From: Methanobrevibacter gottschalkii DSM 11977
Lineage (GTDB): Archaea; Methanobacteriota; Methanobacteria; Methanobacteriales; Methanobacteriaceae
Length of the DNA stretch: 64,000 nt
Assembly: GCF_003814835.1 (NCBI RefSeq)
Contig: NZ_RKRG01000001.1
Span: 62,001-126,000, forward strand
Direction of reading: 5' to 3'
Shown here: piece by piece, positions 19,104 to 28,826 of the stretch
Layout: every line of letters begins with the position of its first letter
Numbering within the stretch: the first letter of the stretch is position 1
Position numbers and translations under genes: made by a program
The notes under the pieces: generated by a model
Told to the model about the DNA's origin: nothing
Seen by the model: the letters and a program-made list of their open reading frames with translations, nothing else
Database searches by the model: none

Positions 19104-20198
19104 TTATCTTTCCAAATCACCAGAAATGAATTTTTCAACATTTTCAAATGCTTCATCATCAGTGTATTGAATTGGAGGATGTTTCATAGTGTAAGAAGAA
19201 ATAGAAGTTAATTGTCCACCAATACCCCTTTCTAAACCAATTTTACAACATCTAACAGCATCAATTACACATCCTGCAGAGTTTGGAGAATCCTCTACAC
19301 TTAATCTAAGTTCAATGTTCATTGGAACATCCCCAAATGTACGACCTTCCATTCTAAGGAAACATAATTTATTATCATTTTGCCATGGAACATAATCACT
19401 AGGACCAATATGAATATCCCTATCATCCATTCTTTCTTTTAAAACTGATTGAACTGCTTCAGTTTTAGATTCTTTTTTAGAGTCCAATCTTTCACGATTA
19501 AGCATGTTTAAAAAGTCAGTGTTACCACCAGTGTTGATTTGATAGGTTTTATCTAATTTTACACCCCTATCCATAAATAAACTAGCTAGTGTTCTATGAG
19601 TGATAGTGGCACCGATTTGAGCTTTAATATCATCACCTACAATAGGAATTCCTTTTGCTTTAAATTTAACATCCCATTCATCATCACTTACAATAAATAC
19701 CGGCATACAATTTACATATGCAACACCTGCATCAAGAGCACATTGAGCATAATATCTTGCTGCTTTTTCTGAACCCACAGGCAAGTAATTAACTAAAATT
19801 TCTGCTCCACTTTCTTTTAAAACTTCAACAACATCAACAGGATCTTCATCACTTACAACAAATGTGTATTCATCATCATAGTTAGACATGTGTTCTGCAA
19901 CACCATCTAAAACATGACCCATACTTACTTTAGCATCATATTTAGGAATATCTTCTTGAAAAACAGTTGTGCAGTTTGGTTTTGCGAAAATAGCTTCATC
20001 AATAGTTTTTCCAACTTTTCTTGCATCCACATCAAAAGCTGCAACAACTTCAATATCACTAGGTTCATATCCTCCAATATCCCAATGCATAAGCCCTATT
20101 GCATCTTCAGGGTTCTTACCATCATAATAATGTATTCCTTGAATAAGAGAACTAGCACAGTTTCCTATTCCAACAATTGCTATTTTAATTTTATTCAA
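19104..20198 (-). CDS. ino1: myo-Inositol-1-phosphate synthase
   Basis: 364 residues with the NAD-binding IAIVGIGNCASSLIQG start, VNYLPVGSEKAARYYAQ, and GDDIKAQIGATITHRTL. The last includes the catalytic-lysine region. It converts glucose-6-phosphate to inositol-1-phosphate, used for archaetidylinositol lipids. The start codon is TTG with GGTG ahead of it. It is divergent from the ether-lipid prenyltransferase gene, which suggests joint supply of polar lipids. Confidence 0.93.
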   Translation of the reverse strand: MNKIKIAIVGIGNCASSLIQGIHYYDGKNPEDAIGLMHWDIGGYEPSDIEVVAAFDVDARKVGKTIDEAIFAKPNCTTVFQEDIPKYDAKVSMGHVLDGVAEHMSNYDDEYTFVVSDEDPVDVVEVLKESGAEILVNYLPVGSEKAARYYAQCALDAGVAYVNCMPVFIVSDDEWDVKFKAKGIPIVGDDIKAQIGATITHRTLASLFMDRGVKLDKTYQINTGGNTDFLNMLNRERLDSKKESKTEAVQSVLKERMDDRDIHIGPSDYVPWQNDNKLCFLRMEGRTFGDVPMNIELRLSVEDSPNSAGCVIDAVRCCKIGLERGIGGQLTSISSYTMKHPPIQYTDDEAFENVEKFISGDLER

Positions 20199-20326
20199 TA
20201 TAACACCAGCTTTTAATAATTATAAATTAATACTTTAATAAATAAAATACTAATATTATGTTAATTAATATACTTTATATAATTATGCTTAAATTATAAA
20301 TTAACTAGAATATAGGAAATAAAAAC

Positions 20327-21172
20327 ATGAATCCATATATAGAAATTTTGAGACCCGGAAATGCATTAATGGGTGCAATATCCATAATTTTGGTTGCACT
20401 TATTGATAAAACAATTTCAATTCCAGTAATTCTTGCAATGATTGCTGTATTTTTTGAAACATCAGCAGGAAATGTGATTAATGATTATTTTGATTATAAA
20501 ATTGATTTAATCAATAAACCTGAACGACCAATACCTTCTGGAAGAATTTCACTAAAGAATGGGAGAAACTACGGTTATTCATTATTTGCAGCTGGAACCG
20601 TATGTGGTTTTTTAATTAGCTATATTACAAATAATTGGATACCATTTGGAATTGTATTATTTGCAGACATCATCCTTTATTTATATGCATATACATTAAA
20701 AACAACACCTTTAATTGGTAATTTAACTGTTGGTTTCATGACTGGTTTCGGATTTGTATTTGGAGGATTTTCCATCAATAATCCAAATATTATAATAACT
20801 TCGTTATTTTTAGGATTTTTTGCATTTGTAATGACAACAGCACGGGAAATTGTAAAAGACATTGAAGATATTGAAGGAGATAAAACAGATGGTGCAAAAA
20901 CTTTACCTATTCTGATTGGTGAGAAAAAACCAGCAATACTTGCAGCTATTTTAATAATAATTGACAGTGCATTGTGTCCTTTATTGTATTATTACCATAT
21001 TTTTGGAATATTATATCTAGTAGTGATAGCATTTGCAGTCATGCTGTTCATTTACTCCGCAATATTAATATTAAAATCACAAAAAAGAGAGATTGCAGCA
21101 AAAGTTTCTAAAAATTTAAAAATTGGAATGCTAATAGCTTTCGTAGCATTTATATTCGGATCTTTAATATAA
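20327..21172 (+). CDS. Digeranylgeranylglyceryl phosphate synthase (UbiA family)
   Basis: 281 residues with eight or nine membrane segments. The two Asp-rich prenyl-diphosphate motifs are visible: NDYFDYKIDLINKPERPIPS near residue 62 and DIEDIEGDKTDGAKTLPI near residue 180. Members of this archaeal group add the second geranylgeranyl chain in archaeol synthesis. Placement next to ino1 supports a lipid role over quinone or heme prenylation. Confidence 0.9.
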   Translation: MNPYIEILRPGNALMGAISIILVALIDKTISIPVILAMIAVFFETSAGNVINDYFDYKIDLINKPERPIPSGRISLKNGRNYGYSLFAAGTVCGFLISYITNNWIPFGIVLFADIILYLYAYTLKTTPLIGNLTVGFMTGFGFVFGGFSINNPNIIITSLFLGFFAFVMTTAREIVKDIEDIEGDKTDGAKTLPILIGEKKPAILAAILIIIDSALCPLLYYYHIFGILYLVVIAFAVMLFIYSAILILKSQKREIAAKVSKNLKIGMLIAFVAFIFGSLI

Positions 21173-21217
21173 TATTACCCATTAATTTATATAGAGACAA
21201 TATAAAAATTACTAGTA

Positions 21218-22795
21218 ATGTTTAAAGAGTTTAACATAAACAGAAAGGACAAATATTATTTAATAGCTATTTTAATATTCAGTGCAATTCTAGTCGGATA
21301 TTATATTAATTTTAATAATGCAATAGGCATTTCATGTTCAGATGTTTATATTTATCTTATAAATTCTCTTTATTATACTGGAGAAAAAGTAAATATAACA
21401 AATTTTATCCATATATCTCCGGTTGTCTGTTTTTTGACTTCTCTTTTTTTTAGAGTGGGTTTTGTTGATAAATTGGCTATTTATGTTGTTACTGGTTTTT
21501 TTGCGATTATCGGCAATATTGGTTTTTACTTACTGTTAAAAAAATTTTTTAACGAAGAATTGAGCTTGACCGGTACAATACTGTACTCCTCATTTTCACT
21601 TTATTTAATTTGGCTTGCAAACGGAACATTAGACATTCCTGCAACAGGAGTGATAATCTGGATAGCATTATTTACAATGATTGCAGTTCGAGAAAACCCA
21701 AAATACTACCAATACCTAATCCCATTAATGGTAATCGGACTTTATACAAGATACACAGTAATATTAACCCTTCCAGCATTTTTCTTATTCTATGTTCTCG
21801 AAAACGGATTCAAAATAAAACCAGAAGACTGGAAATACATAAAAAGAGGAATCATCATCGCAACAATCATAGCAATAACAGTATTCCTAATAGTTTTTAC
21901 TATGGGAAATGGCAGATTTGATGCAGCTAGTCAAATGGCGAATGGTGTAAAAGGAACAAATGGAGAACTCACAGATCCTGCATACAATCCAGATTCAAGT
22001 TATTATTTTATGAATTATATAAATTACATATCAAATTCACATACTGTATTTGAAATAAACCCTACATTATACTCCCCTACAATTTTAGCATATGCAATAT
22101 ATGCATTGCTGTTTATTGGGGCAGGGTTCTGGTTATATGACCATAAAAAAGTAAATTTTAGAAAAACAGATGCAATTTCAATTATAATAATCCTAATGGG
22201 AATTATAAGTTTTACAAGAGTTACCTCAGTGATTACATCCATATTAATTTATATTGGAATTTATTTACTTGCCAGAGATAGAGAATATAATGATGGAGTA
22301 TTCATGTTAGGCTGGATTTTAGCAAATGCAATTTTCCTTAGTTTCAACATAGTTAAAGTTAACAGATACATAATTCCCACATTTCCACCATTTATATTCT
22401 TTGTATTAACGGCAATAGAAACTATTCATGCGCATGTCAAAATTAATAAAAACATGATACCCCTAGCATTAATAGTATTATTTGTTATTCAGGCTTTTGC
22501 ATTCACAGCAACAGTTGAACCAACAGACAAATACATGAGTCCCGAAGAAATTTCAAATTACATAATCGACAGCAATCCGGACTATGAAAATATGACCATT
22601 GGAGTTTACAACATAAGACCATACAGCTGGTGGGTTGGATCAAATACCATAGGAATCCCTTCAAGCCATCAAAGTGAAATAGAGCAAAGCAATATAAGTT
22701 ATTACATCGTGAATAAGCCTATGGACAATTTAACAAATTTTACTGAAATAAAAAATATTAATGAATTATATTTATATAAAAATAATAATTTTTAA
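21218..22795 (+). CDS. GT-C membrane glycosyltransferase (family 39-like), copy A
   Basis: 525 residues with about eleven membrane segments and a short hydrophilic C-terminus. The layout resembles polyprenyl-phosphate-sugar transferases of the GT-C fold: an acidic loop after the first span (SCSDVYIYLINSLYY), then repeated hydrophobic helices. It probably moves a lipid-linked sugar onto a surface glycan or protein; donor and acceptor are unknown. It is followed 37 bp later by a close paralogue. Parts of the two copies are almost identical in DNA and other parts differ (see repeat entries). Confidence 0.72.
   Translation: MFKEFNINRKDKYYLIAILIFSAILVGYYINFNNAIGISCSDVYIYLINSLYYTGEKVNITNFIHISPVVCFLTSLFFRVGFVDKLAIYVVTGFFAIIGNIGFYLLLKKFFNEELSLTGTILYSSFSLYLIWLANGTLDIPATGVIIWIALFTMIAVRENPKYYQYLIPLMVIGLYTRYTVILTLPAFFLFYVLENGFKIKPEDWKYIKRGIIIATIIAITVFLIVFTMGNGRFDAASQMANGVKGTNGELTDPAYNPDSSYYFMNYINYISNSHTVFEINPTLYSPTILAYAIYALLFIGAGFWLYDHKKVNFRKTDAISIIIILMGIISFTRVTSVITSILIYIGIYLLARDREYNDGVFMLGWILANAIFLSFNIVKVNRYIIPTFPPFIFFVLTAIETIHAHVKINKNMIPLALIVLFVIQAFAFTATVEPTDKYMSPEEISNYIIDSNPDYENMTIGVYNIRPYSWWVGSNTIGIPSSHQSEIEQSNISYYIVNKPMDNLTNFTEIKNINELYLYKNNNF
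21416..21890 (+). repeat. Near-identical tract, left copy
   Basis: 475 bp in copy A match 23031-23505 in copy B at a constant offset of 1615 bp with one mismatch (T at 21456, C at 23071). Shorter identical tracts lie at 21260-21349 (90 bp, one mismatch, same offset) and 22574-22633 (60 bp, no mismatch, offset 1612). The sequence between tracts differs far more, even at silent positions. Confidence 0.95.
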
Positions 22796-22832
22796 TAAAT
22801 CAATACTCATTATATGAATTGAGAGAATAGCC

Positions 22833-24407
22833 ATGTTCAACGAATTCAACATAAATAAAAAAGATAAAATTTACTTAATAGCTATTTTAATATTCAGTGC
22901 AATTCTAGTCGGATATTATATTAATTTTAATAATGCAATAGGTATTTCATGTTCAGATGTTTATGTATATCTCTTAAATGCACTTTATTATACCGGAACA
23001 AATGTACACTCAATTGACAACATTTTCTTGTCTCCGGTTGTCTGTTTTTTGACTTCTCTTTTTTTTAGAGCGGGTTTTGTTGATAAATTGGCTATTTATG
23101 TTGTTACTGGTTTTTTTGCGATTATCGGCAATATTGGTTTTTACTTACTGTTAAAAAAATTTTTTAACGAAGAATTGAGCTTGACCGGTACAATACTGTA
23201 CTCCTCATTTTCACTTTATTTAATTTGGCTTGCAAACGGAACATTAGACATTCCTGCAACAGGAGTGATAATCTGGATAGCATTATTTACAATGATTGCA
23301 GTTCGAGAAAACCCAAAATACTACCAATACCTAATCCCATTAATGGTAATCGGACTTTATACAAGATACACAGTAATATTAACCCTTCCAGCATTTTTCT
23401 TATTCTATGTTCTCGAAAACGGATTCAAAATAAAACCAGAAGACTGGAAATACATAAAAAGAGGAATCATCATCGCAACAATCATAGCAATAACAGTATT
23501 CCTAAGAGTATATGGGATGGGTAACGGGCAATTCGAAGCAGGCAGTCAAATCGCAAATGGTGTGAAAGGAACAAATGGAGAACTCACAGATCCCGCATAC
23601 AATCCAGATATAAGTTATTATTTGACAAACTTCCCCAACTTTATATCAAACTCACATACAATATTTGAATCAAATCCTGTCTTAGAATACCCTACCCCAT
23701 TATCATTTGCAGTATTCGCATTATTATTTATAGGAATCGGATTTTGGTTATATGACAATAAATTAAAAGCTGAAAAAAGAGATGTGATTCCTGTTATACT
23801 AATTTTAATTGGCATTATAAGTTTTACAAGAGTTACCTCCGTAGCTACAACCTTATTAATTCTAATTGCTTTTTATTTAATTGGTAAAAATAGTGAACAT
23901 AAAAATGAATTATTTATGTTAATATGGATACTGGCAAATGCAATATTTTTTAGCTATCACATTATTAAAGTTAACCGATACATTCTTCCAATAGTTCCAC
24001 CATTCATATTTTTCATATTGCTCGCAATAAACACCATTCCTGAACATATCAACATTAATAAAAATGTAATTCCGATTGTCCTAATCGCATTATTCGCAAT
24101 TCAAGCTTTTGCATTCACAGCAACAGTTGAACCAACAAACAAATATCTTGCAACAGAAGAGATATCAAATTATATAATTGACAGTAATCCGGACTATGAA
24201 AATATGACCATTGGAGTTTACAACATAAGACCATACAGCTGGTGGATTGGTCCAAATACGATAATTCTTCATGCAGATGCCCCTGGAGAAATAGACCAAA
24301 GTAATGTTAGCTACTACATCTCACAAAGCAGAATAGATAACCTAAAAAATTTTACTGAAGTAAAAAATAGTGGTGGTTTACATTTATATGAAAACAATAA
24401 TTTTTAA
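22833..24407 (+). CDS. GT-C membrane glycosyltransferase (family 39-like), copy B
   Basis: 524 residues, the tandem paralogue of the preceding gene with the same membrane layout. The differing parts are the first external loop (YYTGTNVHSIDNIFL here, YYTGEKVNITNFIHI in copy A), the middle after residue 225, and the last 40 residues. The central helices are identical save one residue. A GAGAG site precedes the ATG. The two enzymes may have diverged in donor or acceptor while sharing a common core; which sugars they handle cannot be told. Confidence 0.72.
   Translation: MFNEFNINKKDKIYLIAILIFSAILVGYYINFNNAIGISCSDVYVYLLNALYYTGTNVHSIDNIFLSPVVCFLTSLFFRAGFVDKLAIYVVTGFFAIIGNIGFYLLLKKFFNEELSLTGTILYSSFSLYLIWLANGTLDIPATGVIIWIALFTMIAVRENPKYYQYLIPLMVIGLYTRYTVILTLPAFFLFYVLENGFKIKPEDWKYIKRGIIIATIIAITVFLRVYGMGNGQFEAGSQIANGVKGTNGELTDPAYNPDISYYLTNFPNFISNSHTIFESNPVLEYPTPLSFAVFALLFIGIGFWLYDNKLKAEKRDVIPVILILIGIISFTRVTSVATTLLILIAFYLIGKNSEHKNELFMLIWILANAIFFSYHIIKVNRYILPIVPPFIFFILLAINTIPEHININKNVIPIVLIALFAIQAFAFTATVEPTNKYLATEEISNYIIDSNPDYENMTIGVYNIRPYSWWIGPNTIILHADAPGEIDQSNVSYYISQSRIDNLKNFTEVKNSGGLHLYENNNF
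23031..23505 (+). repeat. Near-identical tract, right copy
   Basis: Partner of 21416-21890 (one mismatch in 475 bp). The sharp edges against diverged flanks point to recent gene conversion or unequal crossing-over rather than simple protein-level selection. Confidence 0.95.
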
Positions 24408-24514
24408 GTCAATAAAATCACTACAAAAAAATTATCTTTTTAACTATTTTTAGAAACATATATAATAAAAAAAATAAAAAAATAATATCATAAAAAGTAA
24501 TTTAAGAGGATAAT

Positions 24515-26059
24515 ATGAAAGTTGTATGCTGTAAGAACTGTGGTGCAAAATACCAACTCGATGATGATGATGACATATCAACATTCGAGTGTTCTTCATG
24601 TGCAGGTGACTTAGAATACTTAGAAAACTATTCTAATGGAAAAGAATCTAATCAATCATTCGTTAGTTCAACAAAATATAATGATTCATACATTGTACAA
24701 TGTCAAGAATGTGGACTGAAATACAAAATTAAAAGTAGTGACAGCATACTTGATTATGAATGCGACAGTTGTGGTGGATCTTTAAGATATTTAGATGATG
24801 AGATGAATAAAGAATTAGATTCATACCTTGAAGAGAGACATGCAGAGCTTCAAAACATTAGAAAAGAATCAAAACCTAAAGAACCAACATCTGAAGAAAT
24901 AAACACAGAAGATAACACTCCCTCAATAAAATCGATTACTGATAAACTTGAAAATTTCTTTTCAGAAGAGCATATGTTGCAAATAGCAGATATTGAGAAA
25001 AAAGAAGAGGAAGAAATACAAGAACAGGTAATCTCAAAAACAGCAAGAACTACCATACCACAATCCGTTTTATCAAGATTTGGAAAAGAGTTTGCAACTC
25101 CCAAAACTGAAGATTATGACATCCTAAAAAATTTCCTTAAAACAGAATTTTTCAAAGGAATGGATGAATACTATCCAAAAGATAATAAACTAAAATCAAA
25201 CAAAAGTTTTCTTGATAAAATTAGCTTAAAAGAACCTGATAACGGTGAATCAAAACCTGTCAAAAGTTCAATTATAAATAATAACTCAAAATTTAACCTT
25301 GAAAATTTTAATGTTGAAAACATAGAAAGTAACAATACAATCATAATAATAGGTGTAGTTATTTTTATTTTAAGCATAATTGAAGTTTTAACTATAAATA
25401 GTGGTATAGGAATTATTGCGTTATTTATTGGAGTAATTATTTTATGTTATGGAATTTATAAAACTAGAGATGTAAAACAAGATGAAGAAAGAACAAGAAT
25501 AATCAGAGAACACTTGTTAAGTCTTCCAGAAGAGTTTTATGTATTCTACAATGTTAAAATCCCAACTTCCACTTCAGGCATTAATCATGTTGTTGTAGGT
25601 CCAACTGGAATTTATGCATTACTTTCACAAAAATATAATCCAAAACTTAGATTGGAATCAGAAAACGAAAATCTAAATTTAATTGGAAGCAGTGAATCTG
25701 AAGAAAATAAACTTGAAGAATTTTCAAGTTATGGGAATATGAGAAAATTTAGATACACTACAAAACAAGCAAAATTTTCACAAGATAACAAAGTTAAACA
25801 GAAAGCATTGAGTTTAGGTGAAGATTTAATAAACTTCCTCAATGAAAATAACATTAAAAATTGCTTTGTTGAACCATTAGTTGGATTCATAAACAATGAG
25901 GTCGTTGTTATAAATATGCCTTTAACTGATGAAGATTTATTTATTGAAGAATTATTAAATAAAATCCAAAATACTACCATTAAATTAGATTCTGAAACAA
26001 TCGACAAATGTGCTGTTTTAATTAACAAATATTCTGCAGACTGTTCCTCAGAATTTTAA
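24515..26059 (+). CDS. Membrane-anchored NERD-domain protein with two N-terminal zinc ribbons
   Basis: 514 residues. Two zinc ribbons come first (CKNCG at 6-9 with CSSC at 26-29; CQEC at 63-66 with CDSC at 83-86). A long charged linker follows, then two membrane spans at about 274-293 and 297-316. The last part is a NERD-like domain, recognised by GINHVVVGPTGIYALLSQKY. NERD domains are nuclease-related, but here the usual catalytic Lys pattern is only partly kept (SQKY), so activity is uncertain. The NERD part would face the cytoplasm if both termini are inside. Function unknown. Confidence 0.65.
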   Translation: MKVVCCKNCGAKYQLDDDDDISTFECSSCAGDLEYLENYSNGKESNQSFVSSTKYNDSYIVQCQECGLKYKIKSSDSILDYECDSCGGSLRYLDDEMNKELDSYLEERHAELQNIRKESKPKEPTSEEINTEDNTPSIKSITDKLENFFSEEHMLQIADIEKKEEEEIQEQVISKTARTTIPQSVLSRFGKEFATPKTEDYDILKNFLKTEFFKGMDEYYPKDNKLKSNKSFLDKISLKEPDNGESKPVKSSIINNNSKFNLENFNVENIESNNTIIIIGVVIFILSIIEVLTINSGIGIIALFIGVIILCYGIYKTRDVKQDEERTRIIREHLLSLPEEFYVFYNVKIPTSTSGINHVVVGPTGIYALLSQKYNPKLRLESENENLNLIGSSESEENKLEEFSSYGNMRKFRYTTKQAKFSQDNKVKQKALSLGEDLINFLNENNIKNCFVEPLVGFINNEVVVINMPLTDEDLFIEELLNKIQNTTIKLDSETIDKCAVLINKYSADCSSEF

Positions 26060-26072
26060 TTTCTTTTTTTAT

Positions 26073-27074
26073 TTATGATAACATATCATATTCTATTAAA
26101 GAACCTTTAGAAATATCCCTATTAGCATTTTTACCAATAATATCATCTACTTTTGATGGAGAAATACCCACTCCCGGCCTTTTAAAATCAATATTTGAAT
26201 TATCAATTATTTCACCAGATTTAATATCCCTTTTTGCAACAATAGATTTTCTAACATTCCTTTTTGAAAAAGACTCACAAATTAAAGGTTGTTTATTTTT
26301 ATAACCATTAATCTTAGACAATACATTAGCACTTAATCTAACAATACGTGCATCTTCTTCATCCATAGCGAATTCGTGTCCTTCAAATGACTTATCCAAT
26401 GTGAAATATTTTTCCAGCACAACAGCACCATACTGGTATGCAGTTGTTAAGATAAACATAAAATTATCAGAAACTGTATAATCCGAGTAACCAACATCAT
26501 AATCCTTGAATTGTTCTGAAAGATCTTTTATCATTAAAAGATTAGCATCTTCTAGTTTTGTAGGATATGATAAAACAGAATGCATTATAATAATTTTAAA
26601 ATTAGAATTATCTTCTATACATTTAACAGCAGATTTAATCTCCCTTAAATTAGAAGCTGCAGTTGACAATAATATAGGTTTGTGTTTATTTGAAATATAA
26701 TCAATAAGTGGAAGATTAGTTAAATCAGAAGAAGAGATTTTATAAACATCAACTACATCATTTAACTTATCCACAATTTCAATATTTGCAGGAGTTATAA
26801 TAAAAACCAAACCTAATTTCTTACAATACTCCGCCAGCTCTTTATACTCATCAAAACTTAATTGATCAGTTTGATTTGAATCTTCTTCATATTTACAATG
26901 CAAATATTCAGAATCTCCAACATGGAAATTAACTCCATTAATTCCACATTCACTACATTTTTCAATTAAAAGTTTTGCAACTCGAAAATAAGATAACTCC
27001 TCTTTTTTAGCCAGATCATAGTAATTAAAACTAATTTCACCAATTAAAAAAGGATATTTATTAAATAGTTTCAT
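26073..27074 (-). CDS. N-acetylneuraminate synthase family protein (NeuB-like)
   Basis: I start at the ATG for MKLFNKYPFLIGE because GAGGT stands at the right distance before it; an ATG 12 bp further upstream has none. The 333 residues form a NeuB TIM barrel (KLGLVFIITPAN, VYKISSSDLTNLPLIDYI, YSDYTVSD) and a C-terminal SAF/antifreeze-like domain (VAKRDIKSGEIID). Such enzymes condense phosphoenolpyruvate with a hexosamine to give sialic, legionaminic or pseudaminic acid. It directly follows the NeuA-like gene. The exact nonulosonic acid is unknown. Confidence 0.83.
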   Translation of the reverse strand: MKLFNKYPFLIGEISFNYYDLAKKEELSYFRVAKLLIEKCSECGINGVNFHVGDSEYLHCKYEEDSNQTDQLSFDEYKELAEYCKKLGLVFIITPANIEIVDKLNDVVDVYKISSSDLTNLPLIDYISNKHKPILLSTAASNLREIKSAVKCIEDNSNFKIIIMHSVLSYPTKLEDANLLMIKDLSEQFKDYDVGYSDYTVSDNFMFILTTAYQYGAVVLEKYFTLDKSFEGHEFAMDEEDARIVRLSANVLSKINGYKNKQPLICESFSKRNVRKSIVAKRDIKSGEIIDNSNIDFKRPGVGISPSKVDDIIGKNANRDISKGSLIEYDMLS

Positions 27075-27082
27075 AACATACC

Positions 27083-28747
27083 TCATTTATTCATTGCAAA
27101 CTTCCTATACTCTTCTGTTACAACAGCACAAATATTTTCATAACCATGTTGCAAATCAATAGATTTCATTTTATTATGCATGTTCAACCTAAGATCATGA
27201 TTATTAACTAATTCCAAGAATTGATTAACAAATTCCTGTTTTGTTAATGATTCAACATCACCAAGATTTAAAATTCCATTAGCACTATTTGCAAAAACAT
27301 GAGAAGTTTCTAAATCATTTTGATAAACACAAATTGTAGGAACACCTAATGCGCAAGCATCATACATGATTTTACTTGCAGAAGTAACTAATATATCTGC
27401 TTTAAACATAAAATCGCTGACATTTGGAACATTTTGATAAATTTGAACTAAAGGATTGGATTCATAGTTAGATATAAACTGTTCAATATTCTCATATCCC
27501 CTACCTACTATAATATTTATTTTCATTTCATATGTAGTGGATAAAATTGCTTCTAAAAACTTTTCAGACAAATGTTTAGGATCATTGCCATCAACCATAA
27601 TCAAAATATTATCTACATCCTGAGTAATTACTTTATGAGGCTGGAAATAAAATTCATCTTTAAGAATATGGAATTTTTGACCAGTATAAACATTTGTATC
27701 ACTCAAATCATGCTCATATAATGAATCAAATACAACATCAGCCAAATTTGACCCAACACCTAAATCATCAAAATTAGCAACAAAATACCCTCTTTCTTTT
27801 AAATCAGACATATACTCCTCCGTAGTGTCTGATACATCATTAATTATGATCTGAGGGGCAAATTCCTCCAATATATTATAAATTGCATCATGACCATTAT
27901 AAATTTTAAAATTAAAGCCAAATTTTTCAACTAAATTTTGTCCTAATTTATGTTTTTCATCTAAAATAAATAGAAATTCATGAGAAACAAGTTTTGATGC
28001 AAATGCTAAACAATTGTCAATTCTTCTAGTTCCTATTTCATTATTGGCGTTTACAACAATTCCTATTCTTTTCCTCTGAAGAATTGTTTCAACAATCCAC
28101 CAGTCTTTAAAATCATCAACTGTAATGGCTTCCTCATCAGATAATTCAATAACATCAATATTTTCCCCAATACAAGAAATTTCGTTGATAAAACCTCTAC
28201 GAGTAGCTATGATTGCACCAGTTTCTCTAAAAGAACTGGGTAAATCTTTTCTATTACATCTTTCAATATACTTGGGAAAATATATTTTATTATCATCATC
28301 ATAACCCCAAAACAACTGTTTATCTTCTACAACAGAAATTACACTTTCAAGAGAAAAATCATCAAAATTTTCAATAGCATTATCTAAAGTCTGTGTTTTA
28401 AGTAAAGGGGATGTAGGCAACATTGTAATTACAATATCATATTCATCAAATGCAGATTTTTCTTTTTGAACCATAGCATTAAACACAACAGCATCCAAAG
28501 GAATATCCTCTCCGGATAATTCTTTTGAACGTCTAATAACACTTACACCAAATTTTTCAGAAATTGATGCAATTTCAGAATCATCAGTAGTTACAACAAC
28601 ATCATCAACATATTGAGATGATTTAGCAATGTTTATTGCATAATAAATCAACGGTTTATTATTCAATAAACGAACATATTTGCGAGGAATCCCTTTTGAA
28701 ACCCCTTTAGCTGGAATAACTACTAAAATTTTATTATTATTGAACAT
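27083..28747 (-). CDS. NeuA-like cytidylyltransferase fused to a PseG-like domain
   Basis: About 554 residues in two parts. Residues 1-235 are a CMP-sugar synthetase (LVVIPAKGVSKGIPRKYV, ITMLPTSPL, then a DEEAITVDDFKDWW metal site). Residues from about 245 begin RIGIVVNANNEIGTRRIDN and resemble the GT-B fold of PseG/SpsG sugar hydrolases or transferases. Three ATGs lie at the start; AAGGATGA is best placed for the third, used here. With the NeuB-like gene it would synthesise and activate a nonulosonic acid for surface decoration. Enzymes for the amino-sugar precursor are not nearby. Confidence 0.82.
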   Translation of the reverse strand: MFNNNKILVVIPAKGVSKGIPRKYVRLLNNKPLIYYAINIAKSSQYVDDVVVTTDDSEIASISEKFGVSVIRRSKELSGEDIPLDAVVFNAMVQKEKSAFDEYDIVITMLPTSPLLKTQTLDNAIENFDDFSLESVISVVEDKQLFWGYDDDNKIYFPKYIERCNRKDLPSSFRETGAIIATRRGFINEISCIGENIDVIELSDEEAITVDDFKDWWIVETILQRKRIGIVVNANNEIGTRRIDNCLAFASKLVSHEFLFILDEKHKLGQNLVEKFGFNFKIYNGHDAIYNILEEFAPQIIINDVSDTTEEYMSDLKERGYFVANFDDLGVGSNLADVVFDSLYEHDLSDTNVYTGQKFHILKDEFYFQPHKVITQDVDNILIMVDGNDPKHLSEKFLEAILSTTYEMKINIIVGRGYENIEQFISNYESNPLVQIYQNVPNVSDFMFKADILVTSASKIMYDACALGVPTICVYQNDLETSHVFANSANGILNLGDVESLTKQEFVNQFLELVNNHDLRLNMHNKMKSIDLQHGYENICAVVTEEYRKFAMNK

Positions 28748-28826
28748 GTTCATCCTTATATCCATAAATTTAATTAATACAATAATAAATATACTAATAA
28801 TATATTATTAAATCTTTGGTGTTAAT

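Noticed and set aside
21610-21921. Second-frame open reading frames inside both glycosyltransferase genes
   Set aside because: They are present in both copies only because the underlying DNA tract is duplicated; they have no ribosome site, and the main frame has clear membrane-protein coding.
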